A stretch of DNA of 64,000 nucleotides from Bosea sp. RAC05. Its GTDB lineage: Bacteria > Pseudomonadota > Alphaproteobacteria > Rhizobiales > Beijerinckiaceae. The stretch is taken from NCBI RefSeq assembly GCF_001713455.1, contig NZ_CP016464.1, positions 805,501 through 869,500 of the forward strand, given 5' to 3'. Below, piece after piece: positions 34,362 through 43,045 of this stretch (its first letter is position 1; every line of letters begins with the position of its first letter). Made by a program: the position numbers and the translations under genes. The notes under the pieces were generated by a model, which did no database searches, was not told the origin of the DNA, and saw only the letters and a list, made by a program, of their open reading frames with translations.

Positions 34362-34373
34362 ATTGTATGCAAT
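34362..34373 (-). promoter_or_regulatory. predicted GntR operator, site 7
   Basis: Read in the direction of the amidase unit, the sequence is ATTGCATACAAT, identical to site 6 in front of the GntR gene. It lies 79 bases before binding protein 2. Confidence 0.68.
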
Positions 34374-34748
34374 AAAGCGAGAGCGCCCCATGCGCGGCCG
34401 AGAAAAACTCGGTGAAACAGCGCGCCGCAGAGTGGGTGCCGCAGAATTGCATCCATGGCTCGCGCGGGTGCGCCGATGCTGGATTATGTCGTGTTTTCTC
34501 GAAGCCACGCTGTCCTCCCGTGCTGGTTCGGGACCCAACGAAGGGCTCCGGATCATTCCTGAGCGCCCTGGCGTGGTACTTCTGCAGATTTCGAGCGGTT
34601 TGGCGTCGTCTTTCCAGCAGAAGCCGGCATGCCTCGATGTCCTGGCCGGTTGCCCGCTCCCGTCATGACGGCCCTGCAGAATCGGTCTGGAGGGGCGCGG
34701 GATCTGCTACGGCGCGCGGAATGCGTTCGGATGCCGCTGTTGACCTAA

Positions 34749-34760
34749 AATGGATACAAT
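34749..34760 (+). promoter_or_regulatory. possible outlying GntR operator, site 8
   Basis: AATGGATACAAT differs from the consensus in one arm base. It is 465 bases from the nearest unit start and no gene begins after it on the plus strand, so it is either a distant auxiliary site, a relic or chance. Confidence 0.3.
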
Positions 34761-35174
34761 TTCGGTCGCATGAGTTGATTTTGGGCAGGCCCGCTGATCG
34801 GGCGCCGCGCGAGCCGTGCCGCCGTGCAGGCCGATCCCGGCGCAGGGCTTCGAGGCGCGTTCAGGCAATCGAGGAAGGAATCCGCGAACCCATCGCGGAA
34901 TGGCGCGCCAGCCGGGATCAAGCTGAGAACGCCTATCTATCTGAAGTCTCGATATGATTTTGACGGTACCCTGGTGCGCCCTTGGCTTGAAGGAGGCTCC
35001 GTCGCGGGAAAACGGAGATGAAGCCGAGCCGGTTCTGCTCTTCGCTGAACCTGGCCCGCTTCAGGGTCCGGTCCTTCCTTCGCGTCGGTCTCCGGCCTCA
35101 TCGGGAGGCCATCGCCGGGGCACAGCACAACCGCAGCAAACGGACTCGGCGCTGAACCCATGCTGGAGGCGACG

Positions 35175-36164
35175 TCACTCTGCCGCGGTCGCGCCACCTG
35201 CGAGGATGGCCTCGACGATCTCCTGAACATTCAAGGCTTCATCGAGGGTCGCGAGGTGGTGTGGCTGGCCACGCGTGAGCCGAACCACCCCCTCGATCTG
35301 GCGCCGGAGCGCGATCGGGCGCGCCTCCACCTGCGACAGCGCGTCGGCGGCGCGTTCCCATGTGCCGTCGGGCCGGCGGCGCTCGGCGACCGACCAGTCG
35401 CAGAGCCGCACCGCACCCCGGTCGCCTTCCAGCATCCAGATGTTGTGGTCGTCCTTCGCCGTTGTGCCGACGCTGCCAGTCAGGTCGACCGGGATGTCGC
35501 CGGCCATCAGCCTGGCTTCGATCGCGCGCTCCGATGTGCCGGTCTCGGGGAAGGCCGCGCGTGCGGAGAGACCGTGCAGCGGGCCCAGCAGCCGACGGCT
35601 CAGGTAGAGGAAATGCGACACGACCTCGCGGGTGAAGCCGCCCTGTTGCCGCCCGTCCAGCCAGGCGGCGGCATCGGCCTGCCAGGAGCGCGGCCAGGTC
35701 GCGAAGGCAACCTCGATCGTCACGCGCGAGGTCTTGCCGACGGCGCCCTGCGCGATCCAGTCCACAAATGTTGCGACCGCAAGCGAGGAGGCGAAGGGAA
35801 AGTTGACGGCCCCTCGGCCTGCGGCGGATTCGACGAAGGCCCGCGCCTCGTCGACGTCGACCGCCAGAGGTTTCTCGCAGAAAACGCTCTTGCCGGCGGC
35901 AATCGTGGCGCGGGCATGATCGAGATGGGACGCCGGTGGCGAAGCGATGTAGACGCAGTCGCTGGCGGCGATGATCGCGGCGGCGTCAGTCAGCCGCGGA
36001 ACCTGCGGGAATGTCGTGGCCATGCGCTCCATCGCCGATGGCGCCGGATCCCAGACACCGCTGACCTTCACCAACGGGGGAGACTGATCGAGAATGGCGC
36101 TCAGCAGCCGCTCGCCCATGATGCCGGCGCCAATGATCCCGATCGAGAGAGTGTCGTCATGCAT
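35175..36164 (-). CDS. Gfo/Idh/MocA-family oxidoreductase
   Basis: A 329-residue NAD(P)-dependent oxidoreductase. The N-terminal Rossmann motif is IGIIGAGIMGERLL, followed by the family signature ASPPASHLDHARATIAAGKSVFCEKPLA with the catalytic-region EKP. The C-terminal half matches the sugar-dehydrogenase-like beta sheet domain. The start at 36164 sets the Rossmann motif at residue 8, as usual; the reading frame is open further upstream but without family content. It stands alone between two gene-poor stretches. Substrates in this family are mostly sugars, inositols and their derivatives; none can be assigned here. Confidence 0.85.
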   Translation of the reverse strand: MHDDTLSIGIIGAGIMGERLLSAILDQSPPLVKVSGVWDPAPSAMERMATTFPQVPRLTDAAAIIAASDCVYIASPPASHLDHARATIAAGKSVFCEKPLAVDVDEARAFVESAAGRGAVNFPFASSLAVATFVDWIAQGAVGKTSRVTIEVAFATWPRSWQADAAAWLDGRQQGGFTREVVSHFLYLSRRLLGPLHGLSARAAFPETGTSERAIEARLMAGDIPVDLTGSVGTTAKDDHNIWMLEGDRGAVRLCDWSVAERRRPDGTWERAADALSQVEARPIALRRQIEGVVRLTRGQPHHLATLDEALNVQEIVEAILAGGATAAE

Positions 36165-36997
36165 CGCCTGAGAGTCCCAGCCTTGAGCCGGGAAGGGCGG
36201 TAGCAGGTTTCGGGACGCCACACGAGCAGAAGGCTGCTGCCTCTGCCCCGTCGCCCCCGCCCGGGCATCAACGCACTGGCGATGAGATGCCGCTCGCCGC
36301 GACCACGCTTCGATCGCGCGGTTTGAAGCCTTCGACAGATCGAGAGGTTTCGCAGCCTCCCGGAATCGGCACGCCTCGGCTGTCAAAGAGCATCTGGCCC
36401 TCTGCCGGAACGAGCACACACGGGATCGCCTGGCGAACGGCTTCGGCTTCGGCGGCGTCAACGCGAGCCTGCTGTTCCACCGCTGGCGCGACGCATCAAC
36501 CTGCTGCGCCGGTTCGTGCCGGCGGAGGCTTTCGACAAGAGCCTGCGGCGAGGCGCTGGCCGCTCTGGAGGACGATGCTGCCGCCATCGACCACGCCCGT
36601 CTGCGCCGCATCGAAGATGAACTGGCCGCGTTGAACGCGAGGGTCGCCGCAATGCGGCCGGAGCCGGACATCGCGGATGCCGAGCGCGCCCGACGCGCCG
36701 CAGAAGGGGGCGAATGCGGCACGCCCGCCGTTTTCGGTCGTCTGGTCGGCAATTGTCGATCGGTCTGATCAAGGCGAGGCCGCGACCGCCCGAGCCGCCC
36801 TCTACGCTGAATGGCTTTGCAAGGAGCCGATTGCTCCGTGACCACCAGGAAGGCTCGACCAGGGGCGGCCGGCCAGGCCCTCGCATCTCCCCATCAGCCT
36901 GGCGCCAAGACCGGAAGTCGATTGCGTGATTGACACCGGACACCGCACACAGCGCCGGTTTGCCGGCTGATCCTTCGGCAAGCGTGGGTGACGGCCA
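36165..36997. other. gene-poor stretch with recombination remnants
   Basis: This stretch of 833 bases contains the chimeric remnant described separately at 36310-36768. The rest shows no ribosome-site-led gene. It looks like scar tissue from earlier insertions. Confidence 0.5.
36310..36768 (+). pseudogene. chimeric remnant: integrase fragment joined to other sequence
   Basis: Bases 36310-36424 match 57781-57895, inside the second tyrosine recombinase, with about 11 differences in 115 positions by eye; the encoded SIARFEAFxRSRxFAAxRNRHAS segment is from the N-terminal core-binding domain. At 36425 the match stops. The same frame continues into ANGFGFGGVNASLLFHRW, which resembles the C-terminal end of a ketoacyl synthase, and then an Ala/Glu-rich coiled-coil stretch to a TGA at 36766. 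No start codon or ribosome site is present. It is a decayed composite, not a gene. Confidence 0.6.
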
Positions 36998-37684
36998 CTA
37001 TCGGCTTTCCAGAATGCGAACCATCGCGCCATAGCCGCGCTGGCGCGCCATCTCGAGGGGCGTGACGCCGTTGCGGTCGCCGATGTCCCGCCTGGCTCCG
37101 GCTGCCACGAGATGGCTCACGGTGCGTTCATGCCGTTTGCCCCCATCGCCGAGGATGACGGCCTCGATCAGCGCGGTCCAGGCGAGGTTGTTGACATGGT
37201 CGAGCGGAGCTCCCGCGTCGATCAGCATCCTGACGATCTCGTCGTGGCCGAGATGAGCGGCGGCAATCAGCGCCGTGCCGTCATAGGGGCTGGTGATCGC
37301 CCGGGGATCCGCGCCGATCGCCAGAGCCACGCGCATCGTTTCGGCATCGTCTGCCACGGCGGCGATCGTGACCGTGTCGTAGCGCTGGGCCTCAAGGGCG
37401 CGCGGATCGGCCCCTAGCCTCACCAGTGTCCGCATCGCCTCGCGCTGCCGGGCATGGGCCGCGATATGAAGGGCGGTCCGGCCCTGGCCGTCGCGTCTGT
37501 CGACGGCAGCCCCGGCCGCCACCAGTCTCTCGATGGCGGCGACATCGCCTGTCCAGGCGGCTGCGTGCAGGCCGTCATAGGCTGCGATGTCGGCAGCGGA
37601 AGGCGGCGTCTGCGCCGACGTCGGCAGGGCGGCGAGGACCAGCACCAAGCCCAGCGCCAGCACGGCGGTCAAACAGCGCATCAT
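36998..37684 (-). CDS. secreted ankyrin-repeat protein
   Basis: A 228-residue protein with a signal peptide (LTAVLALGLVLVLAALPTSAQ) and about five ankyrin repeats. Clear repeat cores are DGLHAAAWTGDVAAIERLVAAGA, GRTALHIAAHARQREAMRTLVRLGA and GTALIAAAHLGHDEIVRMLIDAGA. Ankyrin repeats bind other proteins; the periplasmic location is inferred from the signal. The start at 37684 has aggaga seven bases upstream; a second ATG follows directly. It is a single-gene unit just left of the tRNA-Arg fragment, so it probably belongs to the ancestral chromosome. Confidence 0.82.
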   Translation of the reverse strand: MMRCLTAVLALGLVLVLAALPTSAQTPPSAADIAAYDGLHAAAWTGDVAAIERLVAAGAAVDRRDGQGRTALHIAAHARQREAMRTLVRLGADPRALEAQRYDTVTIAAVADDAETMRVALAIGADPRAITSPYDGTALIAAAHLGHDEIVRMLIDAGAPLDHVNNLAWTALIEAVILGDGGKRHERTVSHLVAAGARRDIGDRNGVTPLEMARQRGYGAMVRILESR

Positions 37685-38158
37685 CTCGGCGTCTCCTGTG
37701 GGGCACTCGAAGGTATCAGGCGCTTGCGATGCTGCCGCAAGGGAACTTCGCTTGGATACGGACCTTTTCGAGCAGGTTGGCGTGCGCGAAGGCCGACCCG
37801 TGTTCGCAGACGCTGTCGGCATCCGTCATCACGAACACGCCGGTCGCACTCAGCCGTGCCCGTGTCATGGTCATCAAGGCGACCGTCAGCCTGCCCCATG
37901 GCGTGCACCTCCAATGACCGCCCAAGGCCACTCACCCCCAGGATTCCGGGAGGTCATCCCGCATCTGCCGCCGCGCGGTGGTCGCGGGCGCCCCATCAGG
38001 CCGCGGCCGCTGCAGGGGGCTCCTGTCATCTGGGCAGAGTGGGCCACAGCAGCGCCACGAAACGGCGAGCGGGCGCTATCCGGCGGCCATCCGGCTCAGA
38101 AGATCCGCTTCCCGCTCGAGCAGGACAACAAGAAGCCTCGACATTTCGGGGAGTTAAT
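37685..38158. other. gene-free stretch left of the att site
   Basis: About 470 bases without a supported gene. A minus-strand frame at 37716-37931 is open but has no ribosome site or recognisable motif. The stretch ends at the tRNA-Arg fragment that marks the island border. Confidence 0.45.
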
Positions 38159-38208
38159 TGGCGCGCCCGACACGATTCGAACGTGTGACCTTTGCCTTCG
38201 GAGGGCAA
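38159..38208 (-). other. 3' fragment of tRNA-Arg(CCG): attachment site of the island
   Basis: Read on the minus strand, these 50 bases are the anticodon arm (loop CTCCGAA, anticodon CCG), variable region, T arm (GTTCGAATC) and 3' acceptor strand ending in GCCA of a tRNA-Arg. The 5' half does not follow, so this is not a functional tRNA. Such 3' fragments form when an element integrates into a tRNA gene. A tyrosine recombinase gene of the usual tRNA-targeting family starts 155 bases away. The intact tRNA should lie at the other end of the element, outside the window. Confidence 0.85.
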
Positions 38209-38362
38209 TGGCCGGAGCTTTCTGCGCAAAGGTAGTGGTTTCTGGAACCTCATAACACACTGAAAATATGACGGTTCGATTTCTTGTGATGTCTCGCGTC
38301 TTCTCTTAATGTTTCTCCCGTGGCTATTCGGTGGCTATTCGAAATGTGAGGGGCGGGCAGCC

Positions 38363-39727
38363 ATGCCGGCGATCAAGCTGACGAAACGCGCTGTCGATAC
38401 CATTGAGCCGGGAAGCACAATCGGCTTCTGGTACGACACCGATCTGAAGGGGTTCGGCCTGAAGGTGATGCCGTCCGGCGTCATGACGTGGATCGTGGAG
38501 TACCGGCCCGGCGCTGGCGGGCGGGGCGTCTCGAAACGGCGCATGACGCTTGGCAAGGCCGGTGCGCTGACGCCGGACGAAGCGAGGGCTCTGGCAAAAA
38601 ATATCCTCGCCAAGGTTCACGCCGGCCAGGACCCCGCTGCTCTCAAGGTGGAAGCGAAGGCGGCGAAGACGGTCGCCGAGCTTTGCGATCTCTATCTGGA
38701 GGATGCGGAACGGGGGAACATCATCAGCAGGCGCGGCGCGCCCAAGAAGGCGTCGACTCTAGTGTCAGATCGCGGCCGGATCCTGCGGCACATCAAGCCG
38801 CTTTTGGGCAAGAAGCTGGTGCGCGATGTGAGCCGGGTCGACATCGAGCGGTTCCTGCGCGATGTCGCCGGTGGCAAGACGGCGGTCGACGTCAAGACGA
38901 AGCGGCACGGGCGGGCGATCGTGACCGGCGGCAAGGGCACAGCGACGCGGACCGTCCGCCTGCTCGGCGGCATCTTCAGCTATTCGATCCGGCTCGGCAT
39001 GCGTTCTGACAATCCCGCTCATGGCGTTGCGAAATATGCCGACAATCAAGGCGCACGGTTTCTGTCGATCGCGGAGCTGGAACGTATCGGTGCAACTCTG
39101 CGCGAGGCCGAAAGCACCGGGATCGCCTGGCAGACGAGGCTCGAAGAAGCGGGCGCAAAGCACCTGCCGAAAAGCGCGGATGATCGCCGTTCGACGCTCG
39201 GCCCGCATGCTGCCGCAGCCATCCGACTGCTGATCCTGACAGGGTGCCGGCTGCGCGAAATCCTCGATCTGAAATGGCAGCATGTCGATCAGGAACGCGG
39301 CCTGCTGCATCTGCCGGATTCCAAGACGGGAGCGAAGACCATCGTTCTGGCTGCACCTGCCTTGGAAGTGCTGGCGACCGTACCGCGCATCGAGGGCTGC
39401 GATTTCGTGATCGCCGGTGACGACGTCAAGAAGGCGCGCAGTGACCTGAAGCGTCCCTGGGCGATGGTTCTGCGCGCGGCCGGCCTTCAGGGCGTCCGCA
39501 TCCACGATCTGCGGCACACCTATGCCAGTCACGGTGCCGCCGCAGGCATGGGCCTGACGATCGTCGGCCGCCTGCTCGGGCATGCGGATGTGAAAACGAC
39601 AAACCGCTACAGCCACTTCGACGCCGATCCCATGCGCCGCGCTGCCGACGCGATCGGCAGCGCGCTGGCTGCGGCCCTCGGCTCGGATGCCGCGGCGCCA
39701 TCGAACATCGTTGCCCTCAAGAGATAG
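38363..39727 (+). CDS. tyrosine recombinase / integrase (DUF4102 arm-binding type)
   Basis: A 454-residue integrase. The N-terminal arm-binding domain (LTKRAVDTIEPG...FWYDTDLKGFGLKVMPSG) is typical of P4-like island integrases that use tRNA genes. The catalytic residues are visible: Arg in LTGCRLREILDLKW, HDLRHTYAS (His and Arg) and LLGHADVKTTNRYSH with the nucleophile Tyr. It appears complete and probably functional. The start at 38363 is chosen for the conserved N-terminus. It lies beside the tRNA-Arg fragment at the left end of the island. Confidence 0.92.
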   Translation: MPAIKLTKRAVDTIEPGSTIGFWYDTDLKGFGLKVMPSGVMTWIVEYRPGAGGRGVSKRRMTLGKAGALTPDEARALAKNILAKVHAGQDPAALKVEAKAAKTVAELCDLYLEDAERGNIISRRGAPKKASTLVSDRGRILRHIKPLLGKKLVRDVSRVDIERFLRDVAGGKTAVDVKTKRHGRAIVTGGKGTATRTVRLLGGIFSYSIRLGMRSDNPAHGVAKYADNQGARFLSIAELERIGATLREAESTGIAWQTRLEEAGAKHLPKSADDRRSTLGPHAAAAIRLLILTGCRLREILDLKWQHVDQERGLLHLPDSKTGAKTIVLAAPALEVLATVPRIEGCDFVIAGDDVKKARSDLKRPWAMVLRAAGLQGVRIHDLRHTYASHGAAAGMGLTIVGRLLGHADVKTTNRYSHFDADPMRRAADAIGSALAAALGSDAAAPSNIVALKR

Positions 39728-39908
39728 AGCAAGCGTAGATATCGGCCGCGCCTTGCCTCTGGCGTCCGTCAGCAGCTCATTTCAGACGCGCTGCGGCCGC
39801 AGGATGGGCACCGCTTCTGCCAAGTGTTCGAACCGTTCGCGCCATACTCGTGAAAGAGCCGCTGGACGGCCACATTGAGCCGAATTGATACTGTGTCGTG
39901 CGGCAAAA

Positions 39909-39922
39909 ACACTCAATAGTGT
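39909..39922. promoter_or_regulatory. palindrome upstream of the SNF2 gene
   Basis: ACACT and AGTGT flank CAAT, 27 bases before the ATG at 39950. It could be an operator or small hairpin in the leader of the island's first cargo operon. No regulator has been tied to it. Confidence 0.3.
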
Positions 39923-39949
39923 AACCTGACACGGGGGGATCGCACACAC

Positions 39950-42900
39950 ATGGTGAACGTCGAAACTGCCGGCGTCCCGGTACGCTCAATCTACAATCCA
40001 GCGCGGGTCGGGACCAGTACGGGCCGGACACGAAGGCATCACGGGGCTACGTACGTGTATGTGCTCTATCCGAGCGGCGAGGAGGAGCCGGTGCCGCTTG
40101 CCGAGCTGGAACTCACCCCAATAAACGAGCAGCGCAATGATGCCTTCGCCGCGGGTCGCTTCTCGGAGCCGCGCGCTATTGCTCGAACGCTGGTGTCGGA
40201 AAAAATCCGAGGTGAACTCACTGACGTCATGTACTCTATGGGCGCCGGGAACGCGACATTTTACCCGCATCAGTTCAAGCCCGTCCTCACATTTCTCGCT
40301 TCCACTTTAGGACGCATCCTCATTGCCGACGAAGTCGGCCTCGGGAAAACGATCGAGGCTCTCTACATCTGGCGCGAGTTGCAAGCACGCGTGGGCGCCC
40401 GTCGCCTCCTTGTGGTCTGCCCCGCAGCGCTGCGAAACAAGTGGCAGGGGGAGCTGCGCGAGCGCTTCGCTCTCGACGCAAAAATCGTCGGCGCGCGTGA
40501 TCTGCTTGGACTTGCGCGCGAGGCATCGTCAGATCCGACGCGGGCGTTCTGCGCGATTGCTGGAATCGAGAGCATTCGCTCTCGTCGCGCCGAGGCGGAG
40601 TCTGAAGAACGGCGATCTGTTCGCGCCGATCTTGGCGCTTTCCTGCTAGATCACGAGGCTGGTGCCGAGTTCGCACCATTCGACCTTGTCGTCGTCGATG
40701 AAGCACATTACCTGCGCAATCCCAACACGGCCAACCACCAGATTGGGCAGATGCTAGCGGCCGCGGCCGGACACCTTGTCCTCCTGACTGCCACACCGAT
40801 TCAGATCGGCAGCGAGAACCTGTTCAACCTGTTGCGGCTCGTCGACCCCGACCGATTCGTGAGTCTCGAATCGTTCGAGAGCCTGCGGCGTGCAAACTCA
40901 GCAGTGACTCGAGCGCTCAACGCTTTACGATGCTCACCGTGCGACCAGCCAGCGTTCGTTCGAGCGCTATCCGACATGGCTCAGAGCCGGTTCTTCCGCT
41001 CCGACCCGCTTGTCGGCGGATGGCGCGAGACACCACCCGACCTCACGAGCTATGAGGAGCGGACGCGGATCGCTCGGGAACTCGAGGAGCGGTCTCTTTT
41101 GTCTGGAGTGCTCACCCGCACCCGTAAGCGGGATGTCATCCAGAACCGCGTGATCCGCGAGCCCAGAATCTTGAAGGTTCGCTTGAATGCAGCTGAGCGC
41201 GCGATTTACGATAGCGTAACTGATGCGCTGCGTCGCCAAGCCTACGGCTCGGACACTGTGAACACGCTGGTCCTCATCGCCCGGCAGCGCCAGCTTGCCA
41301 GCTCGATCGCCGCCACCTTGGCGGCCTGGCGCGACGGATCCGGCGCCGCGAGTCTACTCGCCGAAGAGTTGGACCTACCACTCGACCCCGACGAAATCGT
41401 CCCCCTTCAGGTTCGCACGCTTCCGGCCCCGGTCGGTACTCCGCAGTCAATGGAGGCGCAGGACACAAAATTCGCGGTTTTTCAGCGCTTTATCGAAGGA
41501 TGGCTTACGCTCCATCCGAACGATAAACTTGTCGTCTTCTCCTTCTTCCGCGGGACGCTGCGCTACCTTGAGAAACGTCTGAGGGAGGGCGGATTCGCGA
41601 CTGCACTGATTCTGGGAGGCATGGGCGAGGCCAAGGATGAGGAACTCGCACGCTTCGCTGATCCGAACGGACCAAGCATCCTCCTATCCTCCGAGGTTGG
41701 CAGCGAGGGCATCGATCTGCAGTTTTCGCGCGTCGTCGTGAACTACGACCTGCCATGGAACCCGATGAGGGTCGAACAGCGCATCGGCCGTATCGACCGG
41801 CTTGGCCAGAAGTCGGACAAGATCACGGTGGTCAGCCTCGTAATTGAGGACACGATTGAGGAGGCTATCCTCGATCGGCTCTATAACCGGATCAGGATCT
41901 TCGAGGAGTCGATTGGTGACATAGAAGAAATTCTGGGCGAGACGGTTGATGATCTCGTGATCGAGTATTTTCGCGACGGCCTCTCTGATAGCCAAATGGC
42001 GGAGCGCCTTGAGCAGAACGCGCTGGCCGCCGCGCAGCACCGGCTGGAGGTCGCCCACCTTGAGGACCAAGCGCCGGAACTCGCCGGCAGCATGGACTTT
42101 ATTCTATCCTCGATCCAGGCCGGGCGGGAGGCCGGCCGATGGATACGGCCTGACGACTTGCGCGACTTTCTTCTTGACGTCCTCCTGGAGGCCTATCCGG
42201 GATCGCGGTTCGAGGAAGATGCGGATGAGAAGAACCTCTTTCGCATCACCCTCAGTCCAGCCGCCGGCGCCGCCTTCGCCCGCTTCGTGGAGCATACCCG
42301 CCCTCAACGAGGCACTCGCTTCCAGATGCCTGGCGCCGAGGTTGCCGTCGTCTTCGAGCCGAGTCTGCGGATCAAGCGGCATCCGCGTCCGGAAACCCTC
42401 GACATCACCCATCCGCTTATCGGCTTCGCCCGCTCCCTTGCAACCGGTCAAGCGATACCCGCGCAGCCTGTAGCAGCCATCGTGCTACCGAGCAGTTTCA
42501 CCGACGCGCCATCCGGCGTGTATGTCTTCGCAGTCGATCATTGGCGGCTCCAGGGCGTCCGCCAGGACATCCGTCAGCAGGTCTTCGTCATGAACGTGGA
42601 GACCGGTGAACGACTAAACCCAATCGTCGGCGATAGGCTTGTCGACTTTGCCGTCCGGCAAGGAAAGCGGGCGGATCTCTCGGAATTTGACGATTTGAAG
42701 CCCACCCTCACCGAAGCCTTCCTGAGCTGCGAGCGCGAGCTAGAGGATCTCTTTCTTTCGGAGATGCATGCTTTCCGGCTGGAAAATGCCCGGCGGCTCG
42801 AGCAGGGACGCATCCTGGTTCAGGATCGTTCTGCAGCGCGACTTTCAGAGCTGCGGCAACGGCACGAAAGCCAGCGTCGCTCGGACGACGAGCGTCGGCG

Positions 42901-43042
42901 CCGCGCAGCTCAAATGACCCAAGGCTTGATAGCGAAACTTGAAGCCGACCGCGACCAGCGTCTTGCTAAGCTCGAAGAAGCGGCAAAGGCGAGCACCACC
43001 CGGCGATCTGTCGCCGGTGGCCTTGTCATCGTGGAAGGCTAA
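39950..43042 (+). CDS. SNF2/RapA-like helicase-ATPase
   Basis: A 1030-residue superfamily 2 ATPase. The N-terminal 60 residues look like an SH3/Tudor-like segment (YVYVLYPSGEEEPVPLAEL). Motif I is ADEVGLGKT (about residue 127), motif II DEAH (residues 250-253), motif III LTATPIQ and motif VI QRIGRIDRLGQ (about residue 610). The last 110 residues are an Arg/Glu-rich coiled coil. SNF2 ATPases of this type translocate on DNA and occur in defence loci such as DISARM (DrmD). It is coupled to the Hsp70-like gene three bases downstream. A defence role is inferred from neighbours. Confidence 0.88.
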   Translation: MVNVETAGVPVRSIYNPARVGTSTGRTRRHHGATYVYVLYPSGEEEPVPLAELELTPINEQRNDAFAAGRFSEPRAIARTLVSEKIRGELTDVMYSMGAGNATFYPHQFKPVLTFLASTLGRILIADEVGLGKTIEALYIWRELQARVGARRLLVVCPAALRNKWQGELRERFALDAKIVGARDLLGLAREASSDPTRAFCAIAGIESIRSRRAEAESEERRSVRADLGAFLLDHEAGAEFAPFDLVVVDEAHYLRNPNTANHQIGQMLAAAAGHLVLLTATPIQIGSENLFNLLRLVDPDRFVSLESFESLRRANSAVTRALNALRCSPCDQPAFVRALSDMAQSRFFRSDPLVGGWRETPPDLTSYEERTRIARELEERSLLSGVLTRTRKRDVIQNRVIREPRILKVRLNAAERAIYDSVTDALRRQAYGSDTVNTLVLIARQRQLASSIAATLAAWRDGSGAASLLAEELDLPLDPDEIVPLQVRTLPAPVGTPQSMEAQDTKFAVFQRFIEGWLTLHPNDKLVVFSFFRGTLRYLEKRLREGGFATALILGGMGEAKDEELARFADPNGPSILLSSEVGSEGIDLQFSRVVVNYDLPWNPMRVEQRIGRIDRLGQKSDKITVVSLVIEDTIEEAILDRLYNRIRIFEESIGDIEEILGETVDDLVIEYFRDGLSDSQMAERLEQNALAAAQHRLEVAHLEDQAPELAGSMDFILSSIQAGREAGRWIRPDDLRDFLLDVLLEAYPGSRFEEDADEKNLFRITLSPAAGAAFARFVEHTRPQRGTRFQMPGAEVAVVFEPSLRIKRHPRPETLDITHPLIGFARSLATGQAIPAQPVAAIVLPSSFTDAPSGVYVFAVDHWRLQGVRQDIRQQVFVMNVETGERLNPIVGDRLVDFAVRQGKRADLSEFDDLKPTLTEAFLSCERELEDLFLSEMHAFRLENARRLEQGRILVQDRSAARLSELRQRHESQRRSDDERRRRAAQMTQGLIAKLEADRDQRLAKLEEAAKASTTRRSVAGGLVIVEG

Positions 43043-43045
43043 CGC

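Larger units (their letters stand above)
34284..35174. other. gene-free stretch with operator sites
   Basis: About 890 bases without a convincing gene lie between binding protein 2 and the Gfo/Idh/MocA gene. It contains operator site 7 (34362), facing the amidase unit, and a one-mismatch copy at 34749. Short open frames here lack ribosome sites and recognisable content. Confidence 0.5.

Noticed and set aside
37716..37931. A small minus-strand gene
   Set aside because: It has no ribosome site and no recognisable motif; its composition is like the non-coding surroundings.
36165..38158. An insertion sequence
   Set aside because: No transposase motif or terminal inverted repeats were seen; the remnants there derive from an integrase and other genes.
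38159..38208. A functional tRNA gene
   Set aside because: The D arm and the 5' acceptor strand are missing; the sequence beyond the anticodon arm does not pair with the 3' end.
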